A stretch of 64,000 nucleotides of DNA, taken from assembly GCA_019113745.1 (NCBI GenBank), contig DXGV01000003.1, positions 1 to 64,000 of the forward strand. Reading direction: 5' to 3'. Below, one piece after another: positions 7,891 to 16,720 of the stretch. This stretch comes from Candidatus Blautia intestinavium (lineage in GTDB: Bacteria; Bacillota; Clostridia; Lachnospirales; Lachnospiraceae). The notes below the pieces were generated by a model. The model was given only the letters and a program-made list of their open reading frames with translations. It had not been told where the DNA came from and did not search any database. The translations under genes were made by a program, and so were the position numbers. Within the stretch, counting starts at the first letter, position 1, and the number at the start of each line of letters is the position of its first letter.

Positions 7891-9561
7891 ATGAAAAAAC
7901 AGTGGTGGCATGACAAGGTTGCCTATCAGATCTATCCCAAGAGTTTTTATGATTCCAACGGGGACGGAATCGGAGATCTGCCCGGCATTATTTCCAAACT
8001 GGACTACCTGAAGGATCTCGGCGTGGATATCGTCTGGCTTTCTCCGATTTACAAATCGCCCCTTGCGGATGAAGGATACGACATCGCGGATTACTACAGC
8101 ATTGATCCCCGTTTCGGAACTATGGAAGACATGGAGCGCCTGATCGAAGAGGCGAAAAAAAGAGATATGTATATCCTGATGGATCTTGTGGTGAACCACT
8201 GTTCTGACGAACATGAATGGTTTCAGAAGGCCTGCCAGGATCCTGACGGTGAATATGGAAACTTTTTCTATATAGAAGACAGGAAAGACGGCGGGACGCC
8301 CTGCAACTGGAGAAGCTATTTCGGTGGACCGGTGTGGGAACCGCTTCCCGGCCATCCGGATAAACAGTATCTTCATGTATTTCATAAAAAGCAGCCGGAT
8401 CTAAACTGGGAAAATCCCAGGGTAAGGGAGGAAGTATATAAAAATATCAACTGGTGGCTGGATAAAGGACTTGGAGGTTTCCGCATCGATGCTATCATCA
8501 ATATCAAGAAAAAACTTCCGTTCCGGGATTATCCTGTGGACAGAGCGGACGGCCTTTCCGGTATCGACCATATGCTGGCTGAGGCGGAGGGGATCGGAGA
8601 ATTTCTGGGAGAGATGGCTGAGAAAACCTTCCGTCCTCATAACGCATTCACGGTAGGAGAGGTTTTCAATGAGAAACCGGAGGAGATCGCTGATTTTATC
8701 GGAGAAAACGGATATTTTTCCAGTATGTTTGATTTTGCGGAGACTGTTTACGGCAAGAGCGACAGGGGATGGTATGACAGCAGTGCGTATCTTAATCCGG
8801 AAGAGTATAAATCCTGTATTTTTTCCACACAGAAAAAAATTGGCGATACCGGTATGATCTCCAATATCATCGAAAACCATGATGAACCGAGAGGCGTAAG
8901 TCATTATATTTGCCCGGAGGATCTCTGCGACGCATCCAAAAAACTTCTGGCAGGAGTTTACTTTATGCTGAAAGGACTTCCTTTTATCTATCAGGGTCAG
9001 GAGATCGGTATGGAAAATATGAAGTTCAACAGCATTGAAGATGTAGACGACGTAAGTACGCTGGACGAATATCAGGTGGCGCTGAACGCTGGCCTTGGTG
9101 AGGAAGAAGCTTTTCGGAGAGTGGCCGCTTTTTCCAGGGATAACGCGCGTACGCCCATGCAGTGGACTGACGGAAAGAACGCCGGTTTTACCGAGGGAAC
9201 TCCGTGGCTCAGGGTGAATCCCAACTGCAGCCGCATCAATGTAAAAGACCAGGAAAAGAATGCGGGATCTGTTCTGTCTTTCTATAAGAAGCTGACAGCC
9301 CTGAGAAAATCAGAGGAATATAAGGAGACGGTGGTTTACGGAGAATTTGTACCCTATTTGGAGCAGGAGAAGAATCTCATCGGATATTTCAGAGAGGGTG
9401 AGAAAAAACTTCTTGTTCTTGCCAATTTCCAGAAAGCGCCCAGAGAAGTGGAACTTCCGGGAATTGTGAAAAAGGTGCTGCTGAATAATCTGGAAGATCT
9501 GACGCTGAATGATAACAGAATTCATCTGGATTCCTGGCAGTTTGTGACGCTGGAAATCTGA
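7891..9561 (+). CDS. GH13 alpha-glucosidase / oligo-1,6-glucosidase
   Basis: 556-residue cytoplasmic glycoside hydrolase acting on short alpha-glucosides. Catalytic triad seen: Asp200 (GGFRIDAII), Glu257 (TVGEVF), Asp331 (ENHDEPR); also DLVVNH and the region V motif QPDLN of the oligo-1,6-glucosidase subfamily. The residue after the nucleophile is Ala rather than Val; in this family that position influences alpha-1,4 versus alpha-1,6 preference, so maltose-type substrates are possible. ATG 7834 is in frame, but the ATG at 7891 follows GGAG by ten bases and gives the usual family length. No signal peptide. Trehalose-6-phosphate hydrolase is a less likely alternative. Confidence 0.9.
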   Translation: MKKQWWHDKVAYQIYPKSFYDSNGDGIGDLPGIISKLDYLKDLGVDIVWLSPIYKSPLADEGYDIADYYSIDPRFGTMEDMERLIEEAKKRDMYILMDLVVNHCSDEHEWFQKACQDPDGEYGNFFYIEDRKDGGTPCNWRSYFGGPVWEPLPGHPDKQYLHVFHKKQPDLNWENPRVREEVYKNINWWLDKGLGGFRIDAIINIKKKLPFRDYPVDRADGLSGIDHMLAEAEGIGEFLGEMAEKTFRPHNAFTVGEVFNEKPEEIADFIGENGYFSSMFDFAETVYGKSDRGWYDSSAYLNPEEYKSCIFSTQKKIGDTGMISNIIENHDEPRGVSHYICPEDLCDASKKLLAGVYFMLKGLPFIYQGQEIGMENMKFNSIEDVDDVSTLDEYQVALNAGLGEEEAFRRVAAFSRDNARTPMQWTDGKNAGFTEGTPWLRVNPNCSRINVKDQEKNAGSVLSFYKKLTALRKSEEYKETVVYGEFVPYLEQEKNLIGYFREGEKKLLVLANFQKAPREVELPGIVKKVLLNNLEDLTLNDNRIHLDSWQFVTLEI

Positions 9562-9601
9562 AAAAAGTAAGCTGTCTGGCTGCAGGCAGCTTACTTTTTT
9601 T
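9561..9601. terminator. Terminator after the alpha-glucosidase gene
   Basis: Perfect inverted repeat AAGTAAGCTG/CAGCTTACTT with A-tract before and T-tract after, so it can work in both directions. Confidence 0.9.
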
Positions 9602-9661
9602 GGGAAACATTTTGCAGGTGAATTGTAAAGAAAATGTGAACACAGATTATAAATTGTTTAC

Positions 9662-9691
9662 TTGATTTTTGAGAATACCGCACACTATAAT
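9662..9691 (+). promoter_or_regulatory. Promoter of the CmpB-like membrane protein gene
   Basis: TTGATT (9662-9667), 18-base spacer, TATAAT (9686-9691), about 30 bases before the start codon. Confidence 0.7.
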
Positions 9692-9723
9692 AAGAATGAA
9701 AGTACAGTAAAAAGGGGGAGTGC

Positions 9724-10248
9724 ATGAAAAAATTTCAGGAATACTTCCTGTATTTTATGTTATATTCCGTTATTGGCTGGTGTTATGAAGTCTTTCTTGA
9801 GGTCGTGGTATACAGATGGGGATTTTCTAACAGAGGCATTCTTTTCGGGCCTTATTGCGTTGTATACGGATTCGGAGCGCTGATTCTTATGGGAACTCTG
9901 AAATGGCTGAAAGAAAAGGACATAAGAGCAGGAAGAGTGTGTATCACACCTGTACTTGTTTTTGCAGGTATTGTTGCAGTTACCACCCTTGTGGAATTGG
10001 CGGCAAGTTATATTATGGAATTTATCAGAGGATACTGGATGTGGGATTATACCAGATTCGCATTTAATTTCCAAGGCAGGATTGCCCTTAACCCCAGCAT
10101 CCGGTTTGGAATCGGCGGAATGGTGATCCTGTATCTTTTACAGCCGCTGTTTGAGAAAGGGATGAAGCGGACACCGGAGAGAGTACGGGCGGTTGCTTTC
10201 TGGATTCTGATTATTCTTCTTGCTGTGGATGTGTTTAGTAATTTATAG
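9724..10248 (+). CDS. Putative ABC-transporter type IV membrane protein (CmpB-like)
   Basis: 174-residue membrane protein with about five hydrophobic helices, matching the small clostridial family annotated as putative ABC-transporter permease type IV. The N-terminal YSVIGWCYEV and NRGILFGPY segments are characteristic of that family. AAGGGGGAG lies just before ATG 9724. It has its own promoter and no ATPase gene nearby, so the transporter label is only a family name; the real function is unknown. Confidence 0.75.
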   Translation: MKKFQEYFLYFMLYSVIGWCYEVFLEVVVYRWGFSNRGILFGPYCVVYGFGALILMGTLKWLKEKDIRAGRVCITPVLVFAGIVAVTTLVELAASYIMEFIRGYWMWDYTRFAFNFQGRIALNPSIRFGIGGMVILYLLQPLFEKGMKRTPERVRAVAFWILIILLAVDVFSNL

Positions 10249-10310
10249 TTCGCTGCAGTTCACGGAGCTTTTGCATCAGGCTTTGGTGCCTGTATTCTTA
10301 AGGAGGAAAA

Positions 10311-10754
10311 ATGTACAAAGTTTTCGGACGAAGGGAGAAGGGGCAGTATTACAATAGGGAAGGGGCTTATCTGATTACATTTTCCGGGGACAGGACCGCG
10401 GTGGTCCGCACGCCGAGAGGATATTTTCTTCTTGGAGGAGGGATCCAGGGAGATGAAAGCGATGAAGAATGCATACGAAGAGAATGTCTGGAGGAATGCG
10501 GATACAGCTGTACTCCGCAGATGCTGGTAGCCTCCGCGGAGAGCTACTGCATACATGACCGAAAGGGGCTTTTCCACCCCATACAGCGGTATTATTACGG
10601 GAAACTGAACGACAGGGTGCAGTGTCCTGTTGAGAAAGATCATGAATTCCTCTGGGTGGAATATGACAAGATCCGGGGTAAGATGTTTTCAGAGATGCAG
10701 AACTGGGCTCTTGACCAGTGCAGAAACCTGGAACTGGCAGGCAGACTTGAATAA
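10311..10754 (+). CDS. Nudix hydrolase
   Basis: 147 residues with a complete Nudix box (GGIQGDE followed by RECLEECGY, about residues 43-66), matching G-x5-E-x7-REUxEExGU. Such enzymes hydrolyse nucleoside diphosphates linked to another group, using the box glutamates to bind magnesium; the exact substrate cannot be read. AAGGAGGAAAA precedes the ATG. It ends before a large hairpin shared with the convergent ABC genes. Confidence 0.88.
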   Translation: MYKVFGRREKGQYYNREGAYLITFSGDRTAVVRTPRGYFLLGGGIQGDESDEECIRRECLEECGYSCTPQMLVASAESYCIHDRKGLFHPIQRYYYGKLNDRVQCPVEKDHEFLWVEYDKIRGKMFSEMQNWALDQCRNLELAGRLE

Positions 10755-10774
10755 AAATATCATATCTCAAATTT

Positions 10775-10843
10775 AAAATACCAGATTTCCGAAACCTGAA
10801 TCCATAAATAATTTATGGTCAGGTCCGGGAATCTGGTATTTTT
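10775..10843. terminator. Large bidirectional hairpin terminator
   Basis: AAAATACCAGATT pairs with AATCTGGTATTTT at the base, ACCTGA with TCAGGT in the middle, and CCATAAA with TTTATGG at the tip. It separates the convergent Nudix and ABC genes and has a T-rich end in either direction. Confidence 0.85.
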
Positions 10844-10851
10844 GCGCAATA

Positions 10852-12612
10852 TTATTCTGTCACGCTGACAAACTGGCTGTTATAGAGATTTTCATAGAAA
10901 CCGCCTTTTTTCATCAGTTCGTCATGGCTGCCCTGTTCGATAATGCTTCCGTCTTTCATCACAAGGATCGTATCGGCATTGCGTATGGTTGACAGACGGT
11001 GGGCGACGATGAAACTGGTGCGTCCTTCCATCATCTGGTCGAAGGCTTCCTGGATCATCATTTCTGTTCTGGTATCAATGCTGGAAGTAGCTTCGTCAAG
11101 GATCAGCATAGGCGGCAGGCAGAGCATGACGCGGGTGATACACAGAAGCTGCTTCTGTCCCTGGCTTAAACTGTCCTCTTTCAGGACTGTGTCCAGTCCT
11201 TTGGGAAGACGGCGGATAAATTCCCAGCTGTGGGATTTCTTTGCCGCCTCAATGATCTCATCCTCTGAAGCATCCGGTTTTCCGATGCAGATATTTTCCC
11301 GTACCGTGCCGTTCTTGATCCAGGTGTCCTGAAGCACCATTCCGTAACTCTTTCTGAGAGCGTGGCGGGAAAGCTCTTTTACCGGATGCCCGTCCACGGA
11401 AATGGTACCGCCGTTGACGTCATAAAAACGCATCAGCAGATTGATGAAAGTTGTCTTTCCGCAGCCGGTGGGGCCTACAATGGCGATCCGTTTTCCCGGT
11501 GAGACATGGAGATTGAAGTTCTCGATCAGCTTTTTATCCGGAGTGTAGCTGAAGCATACATTCTCTATATCCACCTCGCCCTGTACGTTATCGACAGAGC
11601 CGGAAGCATCCGGGCTTTCCGGCGCCTCCTCCAGAAAAGCGAAGATCCTGGACGCGCATGCAAGGGCGTTCTGGAGCTCAGTGATCACGGAGCTGATGTC
11701 GTTGAAGGGCTTCATATACTGGTTTGCGTAGGCGAGAAGTACGGAAAGTCCTCCGACGGTCAGATATCCGCCGGGGATGAGGAACGCGCCTACAAGAGCC
11801 ACCGCCGCGTAGATCACATTATTTACAAAACGGGTGGACGGATTGGTAAGGCTGCTGAAAAACACCGCTTTCTGGCTGTATTCTTTCAGTTCCTTATTGA
11901 CCTGGGAAAACCTCGCGGAGGATTTTTCTTCATAGCCGAACGCCTGGACCAGCTTCTGATTTCCGATCATCTCTTCAATGAGAGCTGTCTGGCGTCCTCT
12001 GGCGTCGCTCTGTTTCCGGAACATCTGGAAAGAGCGTCCGGAAATAAATTTTGCCACAAAGAAACTCAGTGGCGTCAGCACGATCACAAGAAGGGTGATC
12101 CATACATTCTTGGAAAGCATGAATATCAGAGTTCCGATGATAGTGACGATTCCCGAGAAAAGCTGGGTAAATCCAAGCAGAAGTCCGTCGGAGAGAATAT
12201 CGGTATCCGCGATCACCCGGCTGATAATATCTCCGGTGCTGTGCTGGTCCAGATAGGACAGCGGCAGCTCCTGGATATGCCGGATGGCTTTTGCGCGGAT
12301 GTCTCTTACGGTGTTATAGGTCATGCGGTTGTTGATGATATTCATGATCCAGGTTGCGGCTCCGGATACGATCACCATAACAAGGATCCTGGACAGATAA
12401 TACCACATACTGTCAAAGTTCACCTGTCCCTCGCCGACGATCTCATCTATGGCGTCGCCGAAAAGGATGGGAACGTAGAGCTGAAGGATCACAGAAGCCG
12501 AGGCGAGAACAATGCTGAGGATCAGAAGGAAACGGTACCTCCCGATGAAGCGGAGTACCTTCCACAGGATTTCCATGCTGTTGTTCTTCTGCTGCGCTGT
12601 ATCTGTTTTCAT
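10852..12612 (-). CDS. Heterodimeric ABC exporter, catalytic half
   Basis: 586 residues: six-helix exporter membrane domain (about 20-320) then a nucleotide-binding domain. Walker A IVGPTGCGKTT (about 375-385), signature LSQGQKQ, Walker B LILDEATSSID with the catalytic Glu, switch His in VAHRLSTI. The modified LSQGQ signature is typical of the half that completes the degenerate site of its partner. It overlaps the upstream partner gene by ATGA at 12609-12612. Probably exports drugs or peptides; substrate not determinable. Confidence 0.9.
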   Translation of the reverse strand: MKTDTAQQKNNSMEILWKVLRFIGRYRFLLILSIVLASASVILQLYVPILFGDAIDEIVGEGQVNFDSMWYYLSRILVMVIVSGAATWIMNIINNRMTYNTVRDIRAKAIRHIQELPLSYLDQHSTGDIISRVIADTDILSDGLLLGFTQLFSGIVTIIGTLIFMLSKNVWITLLVIVLTPLSFFVAKFISGRSFQMFRKQSDARGRQTALIEEMIGNQKLVQAFGYEEKSSARFSQVNKELKEYSQKAVFFSSLTNPSTRFVNNVIYAAVALVGAFLIPGGYLTVGGLSVLLAYANQYMKPFNDISSVITELQNALACASRIFAFLEEAPESPDASGSVDNVQGEVDIENVCFSYTPDKKLIENFNLHVSPGKRIAIVGPTGCGKTTFINLLMRFYDVNGGTISVDGHPVKELSRHALRKSYGMVLQDTWIKNGTVRENICIGKPDASEDEIIEAAKKSHSWEFIRRLPKGLDTVLKEDSLSQGQKQLLCITRVMLCLPPMLILDEATSSIDTRTEMMIQEAFDQMMEGRTSFIVAHRLSTIRNADTILVMKDGSIIEQGSHDELMKKGGFYENLYNSQFVSVTE

Positions 12613-14408
12613 GAAAGAACCTCCTTTCCGCTGATAACAGGGGTTCCGTCCTGCCTGCCGGAAATCTTTTCTCCGTTCTCATAACGGTTCCGTTCCTCCG
12701 GAAACTGGGAGAAGTAGATCTCACGGTAGGTGGAGCAGGAACGGATAAGAGTATCATGAGTTCCCAGCCCGCAGAGCGCTCCGTCGTCCAGCACCAGGAT
12801 CTGATCGGCCTGAAGGATGCTGGCGGCACGCTGGGAGACGAGGAAGGTGGTAACCTGTCCGCCAAGTCCGGCGAGGGCTTTTCTGAGCGCGGCGTCTGTG
12901 GCGAAATCCAGCGCGCTGGCGCTGTCGTCGAGGATCAGTATTTCCGGATTTTTGACGAGGGCCCTGGCGATGGTGAGACGCTGGCGCTGGCCTCCGGAAA
13001 GATTTTTGCCGTTCTGTTCCAGGGCGAAATCAAGCTGTCCCGGTTTGCCTTCCACGATCTCTCTGGCCTGGGCGGTGGTCAGCGCGCTCCAGATCTCTTC
13101 GTCTGTGGCGTCCTCCCGGCCCCATTTCATATTGTCGCGGATGCTTCCCTTAAACAGGGCGGCTCTCTGGGGAACAACTCCGATCTTGTCGCGAAGCGCC
13201 CGGCGGGAATAATTTCTGATGTTTTCCCCGTCCAGCAGGATCTCTCCGGACGTGGCGTCATAAAAACGGGCGATCAGGTTGACAAGCGTGCTTTTGCCGC
13301 TTCCTGTACCGCCGATGATACCTACGGTTTCTCCTCTTTTTACGGAAAAACTGATGTCGGTGAGGCTGGGAGCGCCGGTTCCCTGATAGGAAAACGTAAC
13401 GTTCTGAAACTCGACGGAACGGCTGCCCGTGGAATCTCCGGAAGATGAGCCGGCAAATTCCATAGTGGAATCCACTTTAAGGATATCCGCCACACGTCCG
13501 GCGCAGGCTGCGGATTTGTTCAGTGTGATGATCAGAGAAGCGAGCTTGATCAGCTCCACGATCATCTGCGCCATATAGTTGTACAGAGCCACAACTTCAC
13601 CCTGCTGCATGTTCCCAAGGCTGACCTGGAGTCCTGCGTTATTGATGAGGATAACGGTAGCGATGTTGATGAGCACATAGGTGACCGGATTGAGGAGGGC
13701 GGAAAGCCTTCCCACGAACTCGTTCAGTTTTGTCAGAGCCAGGTTGCTCTGGTCGAATTCCTCAACAGCTTCTTTTTCCCGGCAGAAAGCGCGGATCACA
13801 CGAACGCCGGTAAGATTTTCTCTTGTAAGGCCGGTCACCGCGTCCAGTTTGCCCTGAACCCTGCCGAATAGAGGGATACTGAGATACATGATCACAAAGA
13901 CAACCAGGAACAGTACCGGTATCGCGGCCGCGAAAATAAGGGCGCAGCGAACATTGATGGTGAAAGCCATCACCATGGAGCCGATAACGATAAAGGGGCT
14001 TCGGAGCAGAAGCCGAAGGCCCATGTTCAGGCCGTTCTGCACCTGGTTGATATCGTCGGTGAGACGGGTGATCAGGGTATCCGTTCCCAGAGTATCCAGC
14101 TCTGAGTAAGAAAGCCCCTGAATGTGGTCGTACACCGCCTGCCGGAGCTCTGTGGCAAAACCAACGCTTGCCTTTGCGGCAAAGAACTGGGCGGTAATGC
14201 TTACAGTCAGGCCGGCGGCGGCCATAAGTATAAGAAGAAAGAAATTCCGGACGATGAAGCCATGGTCGTTCCTGGCGACACCGGTATCAATGATACGGGC
14301 AACTACGATGGGAACAAGAAGATCGAACACGACTTCCAGAAACTTGAAAAAAGGCGCCAGAATGCTTTCTTTTTTGTAGTCCTTCAGAAAAGGCGCAAGA
14401 GTACGCAT
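12609..14408 (-). CDS. Heterodimeric ABC exporter, degenerate half
   Basis: 599 residues: exporter membrane domain plus ATPase domain. Walker A GGTGSGKST (about 365-373) and signature LSGGQRQ are intact, but the Walker B catalytic Glu is Asp (LILDDSASALD) and the switch His is Gln (LVSQRAAS). That is the known pattern of a non-hydrolysing site in asymmetric exporters such as BmrCD or TM287/288. The ATG at 14408 follows GGAGG by nine bases; an in-frame ATG at 14441 has no ribosome site. First gene of a two-gene operon, divergent from the LysR gene. Confidence 0.9.
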   Translation of the reverse strand: MRTLAPFLKDYKKESILAPFFKFLEVVFDLLVPIVVARIIDTGVARNDHGFIVRNFFLLILMAAAGLTVSITAQFFAAKASVGFATELRQAVYDHIQGLSYSELDTLGTDTLITRLTDDINQVQNGLNMGLRLLLRSPFIVIGSMVMAFTINVRCALIFAAAIPVLFLVVFVIMYLSIPLFGRVQGKLDAVTGLTRENLTGVRVIRAFCREKEAVEEFDQSNLALTKLNEFVGRLSALLNPVTYVLINIATVILINNAGLQVSLGNMQQGEVVALYNYMAQMIVELIKLASLIITLNKSAACAGRVADILKVDSTMEFAGSSSGDSTGSRSVEFQNVTFSYQGTGAPSLTDISFSVKRGETVGIIGGTGSGKSTLVNLIARFYDATSGEILLDGENIRNYSRRALRDKIGVVPQRAALFKGSIRDNMKWGREDATDEEIWSALTTAQAREIVEGKPGQLDFALEQNGKNLSGGQRQRLTIARALVKNPEILILDDSASALDFATDAALRKALAGLGGQVTTFLVSQRAASILQADQILVLDDGALCGLGTHDTLIRSCSTYREIYFSQFPEERNRYENGEKISGRQDGTPVISGKEVLS

Positions 14409-14547
14409 ATTCTTTTTCCTCCGTTTCTTTTGAATTGACATTTTCTATTATATTCCTGTACAATATGATATGTATAATATTGTTTTTGATGCAGAATGAT
14501 ATAAAATTTGTATGATACTTATAATTTAAAGAAAGAATGAAGAAGAA

Positions 14548-15414
14548 ATGGAAATCAGGCAGTTGGAATACTTCAGGGAAATTGCGGCTACCGGAAGTAT
14601 TAACGAAGCGGCAAGGAGGCTGAATATGTCCCAGCCTCCGTTAAGTTATCAGATGAAGCAGCTGGAGGCGGAGCTTCATGTAAAGCTGTTCGAGCGAAAA
14701 AGAACAGGTGTAACTCTGACAAAGGCTGGGCAGCTTCTCTATGAGCGTACAGAGAACCTCCTGGCTTTTGTGCGCTCCACAGAGAACGAAGTGGCAAAAG
14801 CGGGAAAAAAGCAGGTTCTCCGCATCGGGATCACGCCGACTACGGTCAGTACGATCATGCCGTGTATCGCCGCCTTTTCCAGGGAAAATCCTGACGTTAA
14901 TTATGAGGTGCGCGACGCGATCACCTTTACCCTGTTTAATTATCTTATGGAAGGGATCATTGATATTTCAGTAGTCCGGACGCCCATCAACCTGACGAAT
15001 GTGGAATGCCTGGAGTTGGGCAGAGAACCGATGATCGCGGTTTTTCCGCCTTCTGAGGAAAACACGGGAGAGAAGAAAAACGAAAAAACTCTTCTTTTGG
15101 AAGACCTGACATGCAGACCGCTGATCCTTTACCGCAGATACGAAAAATTTATTATGGAAGCTTTTTCCCGGCGTAATCTGACGCCGGATATTTTCTGTGT
15201 CTGCGACGATCCCAGAGACGCCATGCTCTGGGTAAAGGAAGGACTGGCTGTGGCGGTCTTTCCGGAATCCATGAGCAGTATGTGCGGCGGTCTTGGGATC
15301 CGCTTACTGGAGGAAGAGTCGCTGGAAACAAAGATTCTTCTGATCTGGAAAAAGGGAAAACATCTCTCAGAGCCTGTACAGAGGTTTCTGGAGATCTGCG
15401 AAAAAATGAAATAG
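14548..15414 (+). CDS. LysR-family transcriptional regulator
   Basis: 288 residues: N-terminal winged helix-turn-helix (about 1-60, MEIRQLEYF and SQPPLSYQMKQLE) and a two-lobed effector-binding domain (about 90-288). It starts 139 bases from the divergent ABC exporter operon, the usual arrangement for a LysR protein and its target. The AT-rich region between them is where it would bind; I cannot define one clear site. The effector is unknown. Confidence 0.88.
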   Translation: MEIRQLEYFREIAATGSINEAARRLNMSQPPLSYQMKQLEAELHVKLFERKRTGVTLTKAGQLLYERTENLLAFVRSTENEVAKAGKKQVLRIGITPTTVSTIMPCIAAFSRENPDVNYEVRDAITFTLFNYLMEGIIDISVVRTPINLTNVECLELGREPMIAVFPPSEENTGEKKNEKTLLLEDLTCRPLILYRRYEKFIMEAFSRRNLTPDIFCVCDDPRDAMLWVKEGLAVAVFPESMSSMCGGLGIRLLEEESLETKILLIWKKGKHLSEPVQRFLEICEKMK

Positions 15415-15456
15415 AACGAATTACGTTAAGGCGCATTAAGAAAGGAAGAAAAATAT

Positions 15457-16128
15457 ATGAGACGGGAAGTTATTCTGGAGGAAATTTCAGACGGAAGATT
15501 ATATGAGGCCAACGATATGGTGAAGGCGGACTGCCAGGACTGCAGAGGCTGCTGCGACTGCTGTAAAGGAATGGGAGATTCTGTCGTCCTGGATCCATAT
15601 GATGTCTGGCGGCTTGGCAGGGGACTTCATAAAAGTGCAGACGAGCTGATGGCGAAAGAACTGGAACTGAGCGTGGTGGACGGCAATATCCTTCCTCACC
15701 TTGCCATGACAGGAGAGGAGGAGAGCTGTGTTTTCCTTAATAAAGAGGGAAGATGCTCCGTACATGAGTACCGGCCGGGATTCTGCAGGCTGTTCCCGCT
15801 GGGCAGATATTATCAGGAGAACGGTTTTTCCTATATTCTGCAGATCCATGAATGTTCCAACCGGAACCGTACCAAAGTGAAAGTAAGGAAATGGATCGAT
15901 ACGCCGGATCTGAAGCGTTATGAGAAATTTGTGTACGACTGGCATGAATTCCTTCTGCAAGTCCAGGAGATATTTTATAAAGCGGAAGATAAGGAGCTGG
16001 AAAAAAATCTGAACCTGTATGTTCTGGGGAGATTTTACCGTACGCCCTATGATGAAAACAGGGATTTCTACGAGCAGTTCTATGAGAGGCTGAAAGAAGC
16101 GGAGGGGCTCCTGGCTCTTGAGGCGTAA
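15457..16128 (+). CDS. YkgJ-family cysteine-cluster protein
   Basis: 223 residues with the putative zinc- or iron-chelating cysteine cluster: CQDCRGCCDCC near residues 26-36, then ESCVF, GRCSVHEYRPGFCR and a later Cys. Proteins of this family bind metal, but their cellular role is mostly unknown. AAAGGAAG precedes the ATG. It lies 42 bases after the LysR gene and may be cotranscribed with it. No membrane segment or signal peptide. Confidence 0.8.
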   Translation: MRREVILEEISDGRLYEANDMVKADCQDCRGCCDCCKGMGDSVVLDPYDVWRLGRGLHKSADELMAKELELSVVDGNILPHLAMTGEEESCVFLNKEGRCSVHEYRPGFCRLFPLGRYYQENGFSYILQIHECSNRNRTKVKVRKWIDTPDLKRYEKFVYDWHEFLLQVQEIFYKAEDKELEKNLNLYVLGRFYRTPYDENRDFYEQFYERLKEAEGLLALEA

Positions 16129-16158
16129 ACCGGGAGGAGTTTTTCATGCAAAAAACAG

Positions 16159-16187
16159 TTGACTTTGCTGTTTATCATCGGTATAAT
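16159..16187 (+). promoter_or_regulatory. Promoter of the marR-ABC operon
   Basis: TTGACT (16159-16164), exactly 17 bases, TATAAT (16182-16187). Confidence 0.85.
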
Positions 16188-16193
16188 ATGCAA

Positions 16194-16209
16194 AGTTAGG
16201 ACACTAACT
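16194..16209. promoter_or_regulatory. Probable MarR operator
   Basis: Perfect inverted repeat AGTTAG-GACA-CTAACT placed at the transcription start of the promoter just upstream. The TTAG-N4-CTAA core is typical of MarR-family sites, so the encoded regulator probably represses its own operon. Confidence 0.65.
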
Positions 16210-16231
16210 ATAATTGAAAGAGGTGCAGATG

Positions 16232-16720
16232 ATGCAGGATAATGATGAAAAGATCAGAAACATGCACATGGGTCTTCTGATCCATACTCTTTCCAATCAG
16301 ATGAAGCGCGCCTGTTCCGATATAGGCGGAACGGAGGAGCTGACGCCGATCCAGAGACATATTCTGAAGTATATTCTTCTTAACACCCTGTGCAGGGACG
16401 TATATCAGAAGGATATCGAGGCGGAGTTCCAGATACGTAAATCCACGGTGACAGGGATACTGAAACTGATGGAGAAAAACGGTTTCATAGAGAGAGTAAA
16501 TTCCGAAAAAGACGCCAGATATAAAAGACTGGTGCCCACAGAGAAGGCGGAAGGGTTAAGGCCCAGCATCATGGAGCATATCCGGGAAACGGAAGAACGG
16601 CTTGTCAGGGGAATCCCTGAAGAGGAGCTGGCTGTCTGCAGAAGCGTGATGTACCGGATGCTTGACAATCTTGCAGAAAAAAACAGGGAGAATAAGGAGG
16701 TAGAGCAAAAAGATGAATAA
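16232..16720 (+). CDS. MarR-family transcriptional regulator
   Basis: 162 residues with a winged helix-turn-helix centred at about residues 55-95 (KSTVTGILKLMEKNGFIERV and a wing with KDARYKRL). ATG 16232 lies six bases after AAGAGGTG; a TTG at 16214 is also in frame but lacks a ribosome site. Its end overlaps the first exporter gene by eight bases, giving a regulator-exporter operon behind a promoter with an inverted-repeat operator. Likely represses the exporter until a toxic compound binds. Confidence 0.88.
   Translation: MQDNDEKIRNMHMGLLIHTLSNQMKRACSDIGGTEELTPIQRHILKYILLNTLCRDVYQKDIEAEFQIRKSTVTGILKLMEKNGFIERVNSEKDARYKRLVPTEKAEGLRPSIMEHIRETEERLVRGIPEEELAVCRSVMYRMLDNLAEKNRENKEVEQKDE

Noticed and set aside
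11506-12684. Plus-strand open frame opposite the first ABC exporter
   Set aside because: Shadow of the exporter; no recognisable motifs.
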